Origin: Allobosea sp.
GTDB taxonomy: Bacteria > Pseudomonadota > Alphaproteobacteria > Rhizobiales > Beijerinckiaceae
Reading direction: 5' to 3'
DNA: 64,000 nt
Assembly: GCF_017308015.1 (NCBI RefSeq)
Contig: NZ_JAFKFW010000002.1
Coordinates: forward strand, 62,001 to 126,000
How positions within the stretch are numbered: the stretch's first letter is position 1; every line of letters begins with the position of its first letter. Position numbers and translations under genes: made by a program. Shown here one piece after another: positions 26,586 through 36,350 of this stretch. The notes beneath the pieces were generated by a model, which saw only the letters and a program-made list of their open reading frames with translations, was not told the DNA's origin and made no database searches.

Positions 26586-27581
26586 TCAGAAATGAGAGAA
26601 GGAGCCCTGCGCAAAGCTGCGCGCCTCACCCTTCCCGCGATAGGTCACCATGCCGGCCTCGTCCGAGATCCGCCCGATCGGCGTCAGAAGGAGCATTGTT
26701 CCCTCTGCCGCCGCAATCAGAGCAGGACATTCCCTTTCCGGGGCCGTGCAGAGAATTTCGTAGTCGTCTCCACCGGTCCAGGCCAGTTCCGTCAGTGCGG
26801 GAGCAGCCATGATCGCGGCGCGTGCCGCACCCGAAAGCGGGATGGCGTCGAGATCGATCTCCGCCCCGACGCCCGAGGCCTTCAGCAGCTTGGCGAGGTC
26901 GCCGACAAGCCCGTCGGAGACGTCCATGGCCGCCGAGGCGTGACGCTGCAACGCTTCGGCAAGCGCATGGCGCGGCCGGGGATGCAGATAACGGTCGGTG
27001 AGGAAGGCGCAATCCCCGGCGTTGAGTGCGGCGACCCAGTCCGGCTTGTCGGGTCCGTGGACCTTCAGGCCCAGCGCGCCGTCGCCTATGCTGCCGGAGA
27101 CGAGCACGACATCGCCCGGCTTTGCGCCGGAACGGCGGACCATCCGTCCCGCCGGAACCGTGCCGAAGGCCGTAATCGAGAGCGTGAGCGGCCCCGAGGT
27201 CGAGACGGTGTCGCCGCCAATCAGCGGGCAACCGGCCGCCTCGGCTATGCGGGCGAGGCCGTTTGCGAAGCTGGCGAGCCAGCCCTCGGTCCAGCCGCGC
27301 GGCAAAGCGAGCGTCAGGACGAAGCCCTCGGGCTTCGCGCCCTTGGCGGCGAGGTCGGAGAGATTGACGGCCAGCGCCTTCCAGCCGATCGCGTCGGGCG
27401 GATCGTCGGGGAAGAAATGCACCCCGGCGACGAGCGCGTCGGCCGTGACCACGACCTCATAGCCACGGCCCGGCCGCAGCAGGCCGGCGTCGTCGAGAAG
27501 GCCGAGCCCGCCCGACCCGGCGATCGGCGCGAAATAGCGGGCGATCAGCTCGAATTCGCCGGGGCGGGACGGTTCGGTCAT
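26586..27581 (-). CDS. thiL: thiamine-monophosphate kinase
   Basis: A 331-residue enzyme that makes thiamine diphosphate from the monophosphate with ATP. The AIR-synthase-like fold is seen in the N-terminal DDAGLLRPG, LAVNLSDLAAKGA, then GGDTVSTSG and the C-terminal AMDVSDGLVGDLAKLL and WTGGDDYEILC. Its ATG shares one base with the nusB stop (TGATG), giving coupled translation. It is the last gene of the nrdR-rib operon. Confidence 0.95.
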   Translation of the reverse strand: MTEPSRPGEFELIARYFAPIAGSGGLGLLDDAGLLRPGRGYEVVVTADALVAGVHFFPDDPPDAIGWKALAVNLSDLAAKGAKPEGFVLTLALPRGWTEGWLASFANGLARIAEAAGCPLIGGDTVSTSGPLTLSITAFGTVPAGRMVRRSGAKPGDVVLVSGSIGDGALGLKVHGPDKPDWVAALNAGDCAFLTDRYLHPRPRHALAEALQRHASAAMDVSDGLVGDLAKLLKASGVGAEIDLDAIPLSGAARAAIMAAPALTELAWTGGDDYEILCTAPERECPALIAAAEGTMLLLTPIGRISDEAGMVTYRGKGEARSFAQGSFSHF

Positions 27582-28048
27582 CAGGCGCCGGCTGGACCAA
27601 ACTCGTCAGCGCGGAAGTCGCGAGCCATGCGGTCGAGCACGGCATTGACCATGCCGATCTCGTCGCCCTCGTAGAAGGCGCGCGCGACTGCGACATATTC
27701 GGAGATCACGGCGCGGGCCGGCACGTCCTTGCGAAAGGCGAGCTCATAGGCGCCGGCCCGCAGGATTGCGCGGACGACGGCCTCGACCCGCTTCAGCGGC
27801 CAGTCCTTGGCGAGAAGCTCGTCGACGGTGCGGTCGACGAGACGCTGCTCGCGGACGACACCGCCGAGAATGTCGCGGAAGAAGGCGATCTCCGCCTCCG
27901 GCAATTCGATCTCCTCGACTTCCTTGCCGATCCAGAAATGCTCGAACTCGGCCATCGCCTCGACGACGCCACGGCCGCCGATTTCCATCTCGTAGAGCGC
28001 CTGCACGACCGAGAGCCGCGCCCCGCGCCGCTTCTCGGCGCGGCTCAT
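27581..28048 (-). CDS. nusB: transcription antitermination factor NusB
   Basis: A 155-residue all-helical protein that helps antitermination on rRNA operons. It starts [16 protein letters not shown] and has the conserved region [23 protein letters not shown] followed by [23 protein letters not shown]. It overlaps ribH by 4 bp and thiL by 1 bp, keeping the ribH-nusB-thiL order of Alphaproteobacteria. Confidence 0.95.
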   Translation of the reverse strand: MSRAEKRRGARLSVVQALYEMEIGGRGVVEAMAEFEHFWIGKEVEEIELPEAEIAFFRDILGGVVREQRLVDRTVDELLAKDWPLKRVEAVVRAILRAGAYELAFRKDVPARAVISEYVAVARAFYEGDEIGMVNAVLDRMARDFRADEFGPAGA

Positions 28049-28554
28049 TGGGACGGCTCCGCCAGGGAGCGCTTGTAGCGCAGCACCGCGAGCGCGGCTT
28101 CGGCTGCGCCGCCACCCTTGTTCATGTCCTCGCGATTGGCGCGGGCCCAGGCCTGCGCCTCGTTCTCGACGGTCAGGATGCCGTTGCCGAGCGGCAGCGC
28201 AAAGGCGACCGAGAGATCCATCAGCGCGCGCGAGCTCTCGCCGGCGACGATGTCGTAATGGCCGGTCTCGCCGCGGATGACAGTGCCAAGCGCGACGACC
28301 GCCTCATAGGGGTCGACGGCCTCGTCGGCGGCGCGCAGGCCGATGACGATCGCCGAGGGGATTTCAAGCGCGCCGGGAACGGTGACGACATCGACGCGGC
28401 AGCCGGCTTCTTCCAGCGCGGCAAGCGCACCCGCCAGCAGTTCGTCGGCGTACTTGTCGTAGAAGCGTGCCTCGACCACGAGGACGCGGGCGCCGTCGAT
28501 CTCGACGGCAGGAGTTGCGGCCTTGTCGGCCGAGGTCTGCCGGGGTCCGGCCAT
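28045..28554 (-). CDS. ribH: 6,7-dimethyl-8-ribityllumazine synthase
   Basis: A 169-residue riboflavin-pathway enzyme that joins the ribityl-pyrimidine and the C4 unit to give lumazine. The conserved parts are [29 protein letters not shown] and the late [18 protein letters not shown]. Start at ATG 28554. It overlaps nusB by 4 bp and follows ribE by 34 bp in the same operon. Confidence 0.95.
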   Translation of the reverse strand: MAGPRQTSADKAATPAVEIDGARVLVVEARFYDKYADELLAGALAALEEAGCRVDVVTVPGALEIPSAIVIGLRAADEAVDPYEAVVALGTVIRGETGHYDIVAGESSRALMDLSVAFALPLGNGILTVENEAQAWARANREDMNKGGGAAEAALAVLRYKRSLAEPSQ

Positions 28555-28588
28555 TTCTTCTATCCTTCTTGGAATGTGATCGGGCTCG

Positions 28589-29236
28589 TTACCCTTGCGG
28601 GCGCGCCTCCGCAAGCCGCGCGGCATACCGTGCCATCAGATCGACCTCGACATGAACGGAGTCCCCCTCCTTGCGCTCCCCCCAGGTGGTGACCGTCAGG
28701 GAGTGCGGAATCAGCAGCACGGTGAAGACATCGTCCTCGACCGTATTGATGGTGAGCGAGGTGCCGTCGAGGCAGATCGAGCCCTTGGTCGCAATGAAAC
28801 GCTCCAGCCCCTGCGGCGCGCGAATGTGGAAGCGCGCGGTCGCACCCCATGGCTCGTCCGGATCAGGCTCGATCGCATCGATCTTCAGGATGCGACCGGG
28901 GCCGTCGACATGGCCGACAACGAGATGGCCGCCGAGTTCGTCGCCAACCTTGAGCGAGCGCTCCAGATTGACCCGCGTGCCGGGCTGCCAATCACCGACC
29001 AGCGTCTTCGCCAGCGTCTCGGCGGCAGCCTCAACCTGGAAGATGCAGCCGGGCGCGCCATCCGTGCGTGGACGCAGCGCCGTCACGGTGAGGCAAACGC
29101 CGGCGCAGGCGATCGAGGCGCCGATGGCGATGCCATCGGCCTCATAGGGGCAAGCGATGGCGAGGCGCTTGAGGCTCGGCCCCTTGCGCTCGGCCTCCAC
29201 GACCTCGCCGATGGCGGTGACGATGCCGGTGAACAT
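28589..29236 (-). CDS. ribE: riboflavin synthase subunit alpha
   Basis: A 215-residue enzyme that disproportionates two lumazines to riboflavin. It begins [12 protein letters not shown] and contains two related lumazine-binding halves; the second starts at [15 protein letters not shown]. Its ATG overlaps the ribD stop by one base (TGATG). It acts directly after RibH, encoded next in the operon. Confidence 0.96.
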   Translation of the reverse strand: MFTGIVTAIGEVVEAERKGPSLKRLAIACPYEADGIAIGASIACAGVCLTVTALRPRTDGAPGCIFQVEAAAETLAKTLVGDWQPGTRVNLERSLKVGDELGGHLVVGHVDGPGRILKIDAIEPDPDEPWGATARFHIRAPQGLERFIATKGSICLDGTSLTINTVEDDVFTVLLIPHSLTVTTWGERKEGDSVHVEVDLMARYAARLAEARPQG

Positions 29237-30405
29237 CAGCCTCTCCTCGTGAAATGCTCGAAACGGTCCTGGCCGATCTGACCGGCCTCGACAAGGGCGT
29301 ATAGATCGGGGTCCGTCAGTTGCGCGGCAAGCCCCGGGCGCACGGCAACGATGCCGGGCTGCCCCAGCGTTTTCGGGGAGGTCGAGACGATGACCTCGTC
29401 GGCGAGGCCAGCGAGCGCGAGCTTCTCGCCGATACGCGGCCCACCTTCCGAGAAGACGCGGTTGATACCGCGCGTGCCGAGCAAAGTCAGCGCCTCGCGA
29501 AGGTCGAGATGACCGTCCGGTCCCAGCGAGACCCGCATGACCTCGACGCCGGCAGCGACCAGCGCCTGCTCCGGCTCGATCGGCGCGGTCTCGGCGGCAA
29601 TCACCCAGACGGGGACCTCGTGGGCCGTGCGGACGAGCTTAGAGGTCAGGGGCAGGCGCAGATGCGTGTCGAGGATGACGCGGATCGGCGAGCGATCCGC
29701 CAGTCCGGGCAGGCGCACGGTGAGCTGCGGATCGTCCGCAAGCACCGAGCCGATGCCGAGCATGATCACGTCGTGATGCGCGCGCTGGAGATGGACCCAG
29801 CCACCGGCGACGGGGCTCGAAACGGCGAGCGGGACGCCCCCTGCCCCGCCGGCATAACCATCGGCGGTGCGGGCGATCTTGAAGGTCACCATCGGGCGAC
29901 CTTGCGTGATGCGCGTGAGATAGCCGCGATGGGCCCGGCGCGCCTCGTCCTCGAGCACGCCGATCGTGACCTCGATGCCGGCGGTGCGCAGCAGAGCATG
30001 GCCGAGCCCGGCGATGAAGGGGTTGGGGTCGGACATCGCCGAAACCACGCGCTTGACGCCCGAGAGAATGGTGTACTCGACGCAAGGGATGCCACCGCGC
30101 ACCGAGCGATGCGAGCACGGTTCGAGCGTGACATAGAGCGTGCCGCCCATCGAGGCCGCGCCGGCCTGCGAGAAGGCATGGGCCTCGCCATGCGGCCGGC
30201 CGCCGGGCTGAGTATGGCCACGCGCGACGACCACGGGACCGTCCGGCGTGTCACGGGTTACGATGGCGCCGACTGAGGGATTGGTCGCGGTCGTACCGAG
30301 GCCGCGCGCGCCAAAACTGAGTGCCTGGCGCATGAAGATGCGGTCGATATCCCGCTTTCGGCCGGACGCGCTTTCGTCGCCCGAAAGCGCCCTGGGATCA
30401 GTCAT
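29236..30405 (-). CDS. ribD: bifunctional riboflavin deaminase/reductase RibD
   Basis: A 389-residue enzyme of two domains. The N-terminal deaminase has the zinc site HGEAHA and [13 protein letters not shown]. The C-terminal reductase has [30 protein letters not shown] and the late [12 protein letters not shown]. It performs two early steps of riboflavin synthesis. Start at ATG 30405, overlapping the nrdR end by 8 bp. Part of the nrdR-ribD-ribE-ribH-nusB-thiL operon. Confidence 0.95.
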   Translation of the reverse strand: MTDPRALSGDESASGRKRDIDRIFMRQALSFGARGLGTTATNPSVGAIVTRDTPDGPVVVARGHTQPGGRPHGEAHAFSQAGAASMGGTLYVTLEPCSHRSVRGGIPCVEYTILSGVKRVVSAMSDPNPFIAGLGHALLRTAGIEVTIGVLEDEARRAHRGYLTRITQGRPMVTFKIARTADGYAGGAGGVPLAVSSPVAGGWVHLQRAHHDVIMLGIGSVLADDPQLTVRLPGLADRSPIRVILDTHLRLPLTSKLVRTAHEVPVWVIAAETAPIEPEQALVAAGVEVMRVSLGPDGHLDLREALTLLGTRGINRVFSEGGPRIGEKLALAGLADEVIVSTSPKTLGQPGIVAVRPGLAAQLTDPDLYALVEAGQIGQDRFEHFTRRG

Positions 30406-30892
30406 CGGCGCGACGCGGCGGGGCGGAGACGCCCTCCTCCTCGATCGTACCGAGCTGGCCGAGCAGTTCCTCGAAATCCTTGGCCTCGCGGAAATTCTTG
30501 TAGACCGAGGCGAAGCGGACATAGGCGACATCGTCGAGACCTTTGAGCCCCTCCATCACCAGTTCGCCGATGGCCGAGCTCTGGATTTCCGCCTCGCCCG
30601 AGCTTTCGAGCTGGCGCACGATGCCATTGACCATGCGCTCGGTCCGCTCCGGCGCGACCGGGCGCTTACGCAGGGCATGAGCTATCGAGGTCTCCAGCTT
30701 GTCGCGATCGAAGGGCGCACGCCGACCCGAGCGCTTGACGACGGTCAATTCCCGCAACTGCACGCGCTCGAAGGTGGTGAAACGGCCGCCGCAATCCGGG
30801 CAGACCCGGCGGCGCCTGATCGAGGCATGATCGTCGGTGGGACGGGAATCCTTCACCTGCGTATCGAGGGAGCTGCAATAAGGGCAGCGCAT
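30398..30892 (-). CDS. nrdR: transcriptional repressor NrdR
   Basis: A 164-residue repressor of ribonucleotide reductase genes that senses ATP/dATP. The N-terminal zinc ribbon is complete (Cys3, Cys6, Cys31, Cys34), followed by the ATP-cone domain [18 protein letters not shown]. It is the first gene of the riboflavin operon. In many relatives glyA is directly upstream on the same strand; here another gene on the opposite strand lies between them. Confidence 0.95.
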   Translation of the reverse strand: MRCPYCSSLDTQVKDSRPTDDHASIRRRRVCPDCGGRFTTFERVQLRELTVVKRSGRRAPFDRDKLETSIAHALRKRPVAPERTERMVNGIVRQLESSGEAEIQSSAIGELVMEGLKGLDDVAYVRFASVYKNFREAKDFEELLGQLGTIEEEGVSAPPRRADD

Positions 30893-31070
30893 GCACGAAT
30901 CCTTCGGAATGCCCAGTGGGCGAGACGGCCGACGCTTCTTTGCTCCGGCGCCGGTTCCCGCGCCAGACGTCAAGGCGCCGCTGCTGCTATGATGCGGCCG
31001 CGATGAACCTCGGAGCATGCCGGGACGACCAAACTTCGATCCTCACAGCACACGCGGCGGAGCTTCTAAC

Positions 31071-32030
31071 ATGGCAGGAAACGATGGCAACATGAGCGAA
31101 GCGTTCGGCGGCCTGGTGCTGCTGGCCTTCGACCTTCTCGATTCCGAGATCGCCCGGTCTCCGGAACGCCTCATCCAGACCTTCAAGAATCCCGCCCTGC
31201 TCAAAGCGGCCGAGAATGCCGTCCTGAGCTTCGCAAAATCCCGCAGCCCGAACACCAGCTCCCAGTTGACCCCCGAGGAGATCGGCAAGCTGCAATCCTC
31301 CGTCATGGACGGCGTGCGCACTGCCGCGACCGAGGCCTATCTCAAGCAGATCAAGGAATCGTCGAAGTTCAAGGCTCTGGAAAAGCAGCTCAAGAATTTC
31401 GAGGACGCGGCGAAATCATCGGCGCTCGGCGTCTGGGTCGATCACAACAAGGGTGTTCTCTATGTCGTCGGCGCGGTGCTCGCGGTCGGCGCCGGCGTCG
31501 CGCTCTATGTCACCAAGCCCTCCGGCTCGGTCTACGGCATGGGCATCCGGGAGCTGGAAAAGCTCAAGTTCGAGGTGCTGAAGGTCGGCGCGCTGAAGCT
31601 CGGCGTCAGCGGCCTGATCTTCGATCCGACGGCCGAACGCTATGGCGGGAAAGTGACCGGCAAGCTGGCATGGGAGCAGCTCAAGGTCGATCTGTCGCTG
31701 CAGATCGTCACCGCCAACGCGAAGGCGCCCGAGATCACCAGCGAAGTCGGCCTCAAATACGGCGTGATCAGCCTGACCGCGGCCAACAAGCTGGACCTGA
31801 CGAAGCCGAAGGTCGATCTGACCTTGCGGCTCAGCGCCAACAAGGATCGCTTCGGCCTGTCGGTTGCCGCTCATCTCAAGGACGACAACGTCACCGGCAG
31901 CGCCGAGGCCTCCTACAAGGTGGCCGAGAGCCTGAAGCTGGGCGTGGATCTCAGCCGCAGGAACCGCCCAGACATGGGAAACCAGACCGAGAACCTGATC
32001 ATGTTCGAGCTCAAGGGCACGTTCCCCTGA
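31071..32030 (+). CDS. unrecognised one-helix membrane protein with beta-rich C-terminus
   Basis: A 319-residue protein that I cannot assign to a family. The N-terminal ~125 residues are helical and charged (SKFKALEKQLKNFEDAAKSS), then comes one membrane segment (VLYVVGAVLAVGAGVALYV). The C-terminal ~170 residues consist of many short alternating strands (KLGVSGLIFDP, KVDLSLQIVTANAK, KVDLTLRLSANKDRFGLSV), as in a beta-barrel or beta-sandwich, ending MFELKGTFP. No signal peptide is seen. GGAG precedes the ATG at 31071. It separates nrdR from glyA, usually neighbours, and runs opposite to both, which suggests insertion. Confidence 0.75.
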   Translation: MAGNDGNMSEAFGGLVLLAFDLLDSEIARSPERLIQTFKNPALLKAAENAVLSFAKSRSPNTSSQLTPEEIGKLQSSVMDGVRTAATEAYLKQIKESSKFKALEKQLKNFEDAAKSSALGVWVDHNKGVLYVVGAVLAVGAGVALYVTKPSGSVYGMGIRELEKLKFEVLKVGALKLGVSGLIFDPTAERYGGKVTGKLAWEQLKVDLSLQIVTANAKAPEITSEVGLKYGVISLTAANKLDLTKPKVDLTLRLSANKDRFGLSVAAHLKDDNVTGSAEASYKVAESLKLGVDLSRRNRPDMGNQTENLIMFELKGTFP

Positions 32031-32037
32031 GCTCGAA
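32004..32037. terminator. stem-loop at the convergent gene ends
   Basis: A 14-bp stem with one mismatch (TTCGAGCTCAAGGG and CCCCTGAGCTCGAA) and a 6-base loop spans the stop codon of the unrecognised gene, 25 bp before the glyA stop on the other strand. It lacks a T tract, so it may end or stabilise both transcripts. Confidence 0.4.
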
Positions 32038-32061
32038 TCCGGATGGTTGTCTGCCCCGGCC

Positions 32062-33360
32062 TCAGTAGATCGGGAAGCGCGCCGTCAGTGCCTTGACCTT
32101 GGCGGTGACGGCCTGCTCGATCGCGGTGTTACCCTCTTCGCCATGGGCCGCGAGCCCGTCCAGCACCTCGGCGATCAACTCGCCGACCTGCTTGAACTCG
32201 GCGATGCCGAAGCCGCGCGAGGTCGCCGCCGGGGTGCCGAGGCGGATGCCCGAGGTCGTCATGGGCTTCTCGGGGTCGAAGGGAATGCCGTTCTTGTTGC
32301 AAGTGATGTGGGCGCGGCCGAGCGCGGCTTCCGCCGCCTTGCCGGTCAGCTTCTTCGAGCGCAGGTCGACCAGCATCAGGTGGTTGTCGGTGCCGCCGGT
32401 GACGAGGTCGAAGCCCTTCGACTTCAAGGTCTCTGCCAGCGCCTTTGCATTGGCGACGACGGCGTGGGCGTAGGTCTTGAACTCCGGCTGCAGCGCCTCG
32501 TGGAACGAGACCGCCTTGGCGGCGATGACATGCATCAGCGGGCCGCCCTGGATGCCCGGGAAGATCGCCGAATTGACCTTCTTCGCGATCGCCTCGTCAT
32601 TGGTCAGGATCATGCCGCCGCGCGGGCCGCGCAGCGTCTTGTGCGTCGTGGTGGTGACGACATGGGCATGCGGGAACGGCGAGGGATGCGCGCCACCGGC
32701 GACGAGACCGGCGAAATGGGCGATGTCGACCATGAAATAGGCGCCGACCTTGTCGGCGATCTCGCGGAAGCGGGCGAAGTCCCAGTGGCGGGCATAGGCC
32801 GAGCCGCCGGCGACGATGACCTTCGGCTTGTGCTCGACGGCGAGGCGCTCCATCGCGTCATAGTCGATCATCTGATCGACGACGCAGACACCATAGGAGA
32901 CGACGTTGAACCATTTGCCGGACTGGTTGACCGGCGCGCCATGGGTCAGGTGACCGCCGGCAGCGAGGTCGAGGCCCATGAAGGTGTCGCCGGGCTGCAT
33001 CAGGGCCATGAAGACGCCCTGGTTGGCCTGCGAGCCGGAGTTCGGCTGAACGTTGGCATAGGTGCAGCCGAAGAGGCGCGTGGCGCGCTCGATCGCGAGT
33101 TTTTCGGCGATGTCGACGAACTGGCAACCGCCATAGTAGCGCCGGCCCGGATAACCCTCGGCATATTTGTTGGTCATCACCGAACCCTGCGCTTCGAGCA
33201 CGGCGCGGGAGACGATGTTTTCGGAGGCGATCAGTTCGATCTCGTCGCGCTGGCGACCAAGCTCCAGGTCGATCGCGCGGGCGATCTCGGGATCGGCATC
33301 GTGCAGCGAAGCCCCGAAGAAGGAGTTCGAGAGGTGCTTGTCCAGCGCGGCGTCGGTCAT
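32062..33360 (-). CDS. glyA: serine hydroxymethyltransferase
   Basis: A 432-residue PLP enzyme converting serine and tetrahydrofolate to glycine and methylene-tetrahydrofolate. The PLP lysine is Lys241 in [12 protein letters not shown]. Other hallmarks are [27 protein letters not shown] and [11 protein letters not shown]. Full length. It stands in its own unit because an unrelated gene separates it from nrdR. Confidence 0.97.
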   Translation of the reverse strand: MTDAALDKHLSNSFFGASLHDADPEIARAIDLELGRQRDEIELIASENIVSRAVLEAQGSVMTNKYAEGYPGRRYYGGCQFVDIAEKLAIERATRLFGCTYANVQPNSGSQANQGVFMALMQPGDTFMGLDLAAGGHLTHGAPVNQSGKWFNVVSYGVCVVDQMIDYDAMERLAVEHKPKVIVAGGSAYARHWDFARFREIADKVGAYFMVDIAHFAGLVAGGAHPSPFPHAHVVTTTTHKTLRGPRGGMILTNDEAIAKKVNSAIFPGIQGGPLMHVIAAKAVSFHEALQPEFKTYAHAVVANAKALAETLKSKGFDLVTGGTDNHLMLVDLRSKKLTGKAAEAALGRAHITCNKNGIPFDPEKPMTTSGIRLGTPAATSRGFGIAEFKQVGELIAEVLDGLAAHGEEGNTAIEQAVTAKVKALTARFPIY

Positions 33361-33757
33361 GTCCGGCTCCTGAAGTTCAACGGCCGGTGGGCGCCCGGCT
33401 TCGTCGCGGCTCCCCTATCATGGGGCGGGGGGCTGTCCAAGCGATAGATGCCGCGGCGGAAAAGCTGCATCGCCGCAGCCGCCAATTCTCCGGCTCCCGG
33501 GGTTTCGAACGCCGGTTTTCCAGGACCTCCGACGAGGGCAACCGAGGACGAACGGCCGGCGCAAAGCCCCCTCGGCAATACCCGGAAGCTCTGGCATCCA
33601 GATGAGTCGCGTAGCGACACCAAGTTCCTGCCCCACGTTGCGCGAAGCCGAAAGCGAGCAGCTGCGGCAGCGGACATCAAGCGCCCATCTTTATGGTTAA
33701 CGAATTATGGCTTGCGGTTTGCTGCGGGTGACCCAGCGCAACACTGGATGCCTCTCG
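33361..33757. other. intergenic region upstream of glyA
   Basis: About 400 bases with no convincing gene. It must hold the glyA promoter (minus strand) and that of the small exported protein (plus strand). I looked for riboswitch-like structure upstream of glyA and saw nothing I can support. Confidence 0.45.
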
Positions 33758-34108
33758 ATGACACAGAACGCCCCAAAACAGAACGCGAGCCGCGTTCCGG
33801 ATTCGGCTGTGCCGATCTCAACGCAGCTCAAGAAGGTCCTTCTCGGGGGCGCGAGTGCCTTCGTCCTGTCGATACCGTTGATGGGCCAGGAAGCGGCAGC
33901 CGAAACCTGGACGGTAACCAGGCAATATTATCCTGGCGGCTCCACGAGCGTCTATCGCTGGTCTGCAGACGGCTACAGCAACGTCTCTCGCCTCAACAAC
34001 CCCGCACCGGGAAACAACTGCCCCGTTTCGGCCTTCGAAGTCATGAACCCAGGCCCCGGGGAAGCGCGCTGCGTCGGCTATGTCGCGCCGTCCTGGCTGA
34101 CACGCTGA
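33758..34108 (+). CDS. small exported protein, hypothetical
   Basis: A 116-residue protein with a Sec-type signal (QLKKVLLGGASAFVLSIPLMG) likely cut after QEAAA. The mature ~65 residues are polar and aromatic-rich (TWTVTRQYYPGGSTSVYRW) with two Cys (NNCPVS, ARCVGY) that could form a disulfide in the periplasm. Unrecognised. Start taken at ATG 33758; longer forms are open. A strong bidirectional terminator follows, so it ends its own transcript. Confidence 0.6.
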   Translation: MTQNAPKQNASRVPDSAVPISTQLKKVLLGGASAFVLSIPLMGQEAAAETWTVTRQYYPGGSTSVYRWSADGYSNVSRLNNPAPGNNCPVSAFEVMNPGPGEARCVGYVAPSWLTR

Positions 34109-34124
34109 CGCCGGCAATCCATGA

Positions 34125-34153
34125 AAAAGCCCGCCGCAAGGCGGCGGGCTTTT
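34125..34153. terminator. bidirectional intrinsic terminator
   Basis: AAAAGCCCGCCGC-AAG-GCGGCGGGCTTTT: a 9-bp GC stem flanked by A and T runs, between the small exported protein gene and the convergent L,D-transpeptidase gene, serving both. Confidence 0.9.
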
Positions 34154-34176
34154 CCTGAGCGCGCGAGACTGGAACG

Positions 34177-35421
34177 TCAGATATCCTGATCGCCCTGCAA
34201 CGCCGCGACGGGGGCCGGGCCGAGGCCATCCTTGTTGTAGATGTCGTCGCGGAACTGCACGCCGCCATCGGGCGTGGCCCAGGCCGTGACATAGACCCAG
34301 TAGCAGGCTACCGGATCGGCGATGCGGGCGTTGACGCGCTGGCCGGACTGGATGGTTTCGTCGATCTTGGCGCGATCCCAACCGGGCGTGTTCTTCAGAA
34401 GCCAGGCGACATAGTCGCGCACATTCTGGACGCGCATGCAGCCCGAGGAGACGAAGCGATAATCGTCGCCGAAGATGCCCTTCGACGGCGTGTCGTGCAT
34501 GTAGACGCCATGCGGGCTCGGGATGTTGATGCGCACGAAGCCGAGCGAGTTGAACTCGCCGCCCGGGTCCTGGCGGAAGGTGTAGCGCGTCGCCTCGTCG
34601 GAATTCCAGTTGACGCTGGCGGGCGAGATCTCGCCACCGCTGGGCGAGATAATGCGGATCTTGTTCTCCGTCAGGTAGTTCGGCTGCTTGCGCATGGTCG
34701 GGATCAGATCCTTGCGGATGATCGAGGCCGGAACCGTCCAGGTCGGGTTGAAATTGACTTCGGGAATCCGGGTCTGGAGCAAGGGCGACTGACGGTCGAT
34801 CTTGCCGACGCCGGCGGCGTGGCGGGTCGCGACATGGCCGTTCTCGACGGTCTCGACCATCGCGGCCGGGATATTGGCGACGACATAGCGTCCGCCGAGA
34901 TTGCCGGACCAGCTCCGCAGCCGGACGACATTGGTCTCAAGCTGCCGGATGCGGCGGTCGATCGGGACGTTGAGGGCGGCAATGGTGGCGCGATTGATCG
35001 AGCCGGTCGTCGAGAGACCCATCCGGGACTGGAAGCGGCGCACGCCCGCCTCGACATAGGAATCATAGACGTTGCTGTCGCCTGCGGCTTCGTCGAGATC
35101 GCCGGTGACGATCAGGCGGCGGCGCAGAGCCACCACGCCCTGCCCCTTGGCGCCCACGCTCATGCGCTCAGGCAACTGAACCTGTGGCCAGCCACCGCGC
35201 GCAGCGAGGTCGCGATAGGCCACGATCGCCTGCTCGGTAGCCTGCAGCGCCTCGGGCGACAGCATCGGCGTCGAGGAGCGCGCCACCGCGTTGCGCGCGC
35301 CGGCATCGTAGCTCTGGCGCCACTCTGCCTGCTGGGCGAACGCCGGAACCGCGGCCGCCGTGGCAGCGCCCGACAGCAGGGCCAGCACGGTTTCGCGGCG
35401 GGTCAGGCTCAATTGCGACAT
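34177..35421 (-). CDS. ldtP: periplasmic L,D-transpeptidase (YkuD/YcbB-like)
   Basis: A 414-residue cell-wall enzyme that makes 3-3 crosslinks or anchors proteins in peptidoglycan. A signal peptide of Tat type (SLTRRETVLALLSG...PAFAQ) is followed by a peptidoglycan-binding-like domain (RRFQSRMGLSTTGSINRATI) and a YkuD domain with the catalytic set HGVYMHDTP and SSGCMRV (Cys328). GGGAAGAG precedes the ATG. The MarR-type gene 307 bp upstream resembles LdtR, the known regulator of such enzymes in Liberibacter; the gene name follows that example. Confidence 0.9.
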   Translation of the reverse strand: MSQLSLTRRETVLALLSGAATAAAVPAFAQQAEWRQSYDAGARNAVARSSTPMLSPEALQATEQAIVAYRDLAARGGWPQVQLPERMSVGAKGQGVVALRRRLIVTGDLDEAAGDSNVYDSYVEAGVRRFQSRMGLSTTGSINRATIAALNVPIDRRIRQLETNVVRLRSWSGNLGGRYVVANIPAAMVETVENGHVATRHAAGVGKIDRQSPLLQTRIPEVNFNPTWTVPASIIRKDLIPTMRKQPNYLTENKIRIISPSGGEISPASVNWNSDEATRYTFRQDPGGEFNSLGFVRINIPSPHGVYMHDTPSKGIFGDDYRFVSSGCMRVQNVRDYVAWLLKNTPGWDRAKIDETIQSGQRVNARIADPVACYWVYVTAWATPDGGVQFRDDIYNKDGLGPAPVAALQGDQDI

Positions 35422-35590
35422 CTCTTCCCTCTTCAAGACTTTACGCAAGCACGCTCGCCACAAGAAAACGTCGCCGGAACGGGCGACGCTGGCGAGGCGA
35501 TGGCGCGACGGACAAGCTTTCAACCGTCGACCGTGTCCTAGCACAGTTAACGAGGCGTGATGACAGAGGCGAATTTAGGGCATGGCCCTC

Positions 35591-35615
35591 TTTTGCCGCA
35601 TGCATGGCGGCAAAA
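35591..35615. promoter_or_regulatory. inverted repeat TTTTGCCGC / GCGGCAAAA
   Basis: A perfect 9-bp inverted repeat with a 7-base centre, 170 bp before the L,D-transpeptidase start and on the 3' side of the ldtR gene. It could be an operator for that promoter. Because the A/T ends lie at the outside it also resembles a bidirectional terminator. Confidence 0.4.
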
Positions 35616-35650
35616 CCACAGCGGGACCCCGACCCAAACCGAAAAGCGCG

Positions 35651-35686
35651 CCGGCACGGCCGGGACGTCGTCCCAGCCGTGCTCCG
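35651..35686 (-). terminator. long stem-loop after ldtR
   Basis: CCGGCACGGC-GGGAC and GTCCC-GCCGTGC-CCGG pair with single-base bulges into a long hairpin. On the minus strand it is followed after a few bases by TTTT. It lies ~40 bp past the ldtR stop and is probably its terminator. Confidence 0.55.
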
Positions 35687-35727
35687 GCAGGCGGGCATAC
35701 GGCAATCGCCGGAAAGCAGCCGATATC

Positions 35728-36240
35728 TCAGAGCTTGTAGCGGATTTGGTCGGTCCAGAAGCGCTCCAGGCGCAGCAGGGCGTTATTCATCCGCTCGAAG
35801 TCATCGGCCGCGATGCCGCCGATCTGCTCGACCGTGCGGACATGCTTGTCGTAGACGCCCTTCACGATATCGTGCACCGCAGCGCCCTTGTCCGTCAGGC
35901 TGATGCGGACCGAACGGCGGTCGATGCGCGACCGGGCATGGTGGAGATAACCGAGCTCGACCAGCTTCTTGACGTTGTACGAGACGTTCGAGCCGAGATA
36001 GTAGCCGCGGGTACGAAGCTCGCTAGCGGAGAGTTCGGCATCGCCGATATTGTAGAGCAGCAGGGCCTGCACGCTGTTGACGTCGTCACGGCCGCGGCGC
36101 TCGAACTCATCCTTGATGACATCGAGCAGACGGCGATGCAGGCGCTCCACCAGCGTGAGGGACTCAAGATAAAGAGGCTTCACGTTGAGATCTGCATCGC
36201 CAGTCTTGGCAACCTCGGAAGTCTTGACGCTCGCTTTCAT
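35728..36240 (-). CDS. ldtR: MarR family regulator, LdtR-like
   Basis: A 170-residue winged-helix protein. The region VQALLLYNIGDAELSASELRTRGYYLGSNVSYNVKKLVELGYL with DRRSVRISLTDKG closely resembles LdtR, the MarR-type regulator of an L,D-transpeptidase known in Liberibacter and its relatives. Residues before that (LTLVERLHRRLLDVIKDE) form the dimer helix. The transpeptidase gene is next on the strand, which supports the name. A 24-bp palindrome upstream (36351) could be an autoregulatory site. Confidence 0.88.
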   Translation of the reverse strand: MKASVKTSEVAKTGDADLNVKPLYLESLTLVERLHRRLLDVIKDEFERRGRDDVNSVQALLLYNIGDAELSASELRTRGYYLGSNVSYNVKKLVELGYLHHARSRIDRRSVRISLTDKGAAVHDIVKGVYDKHVRTVEQIGGIAADDFERMNNALLRLERFWTDQIRYKL

Positions 36241-36350
36241 GGTATATCCCGCCTGTTGTGTGTCGGCCAGGATTTGCCTCCCGGTCCGCTTCTGAAAAAC
36301 ACCATAAGCTGGAGCGGATGAAAACGAGTTTAAATATCAGGATGAATCAG

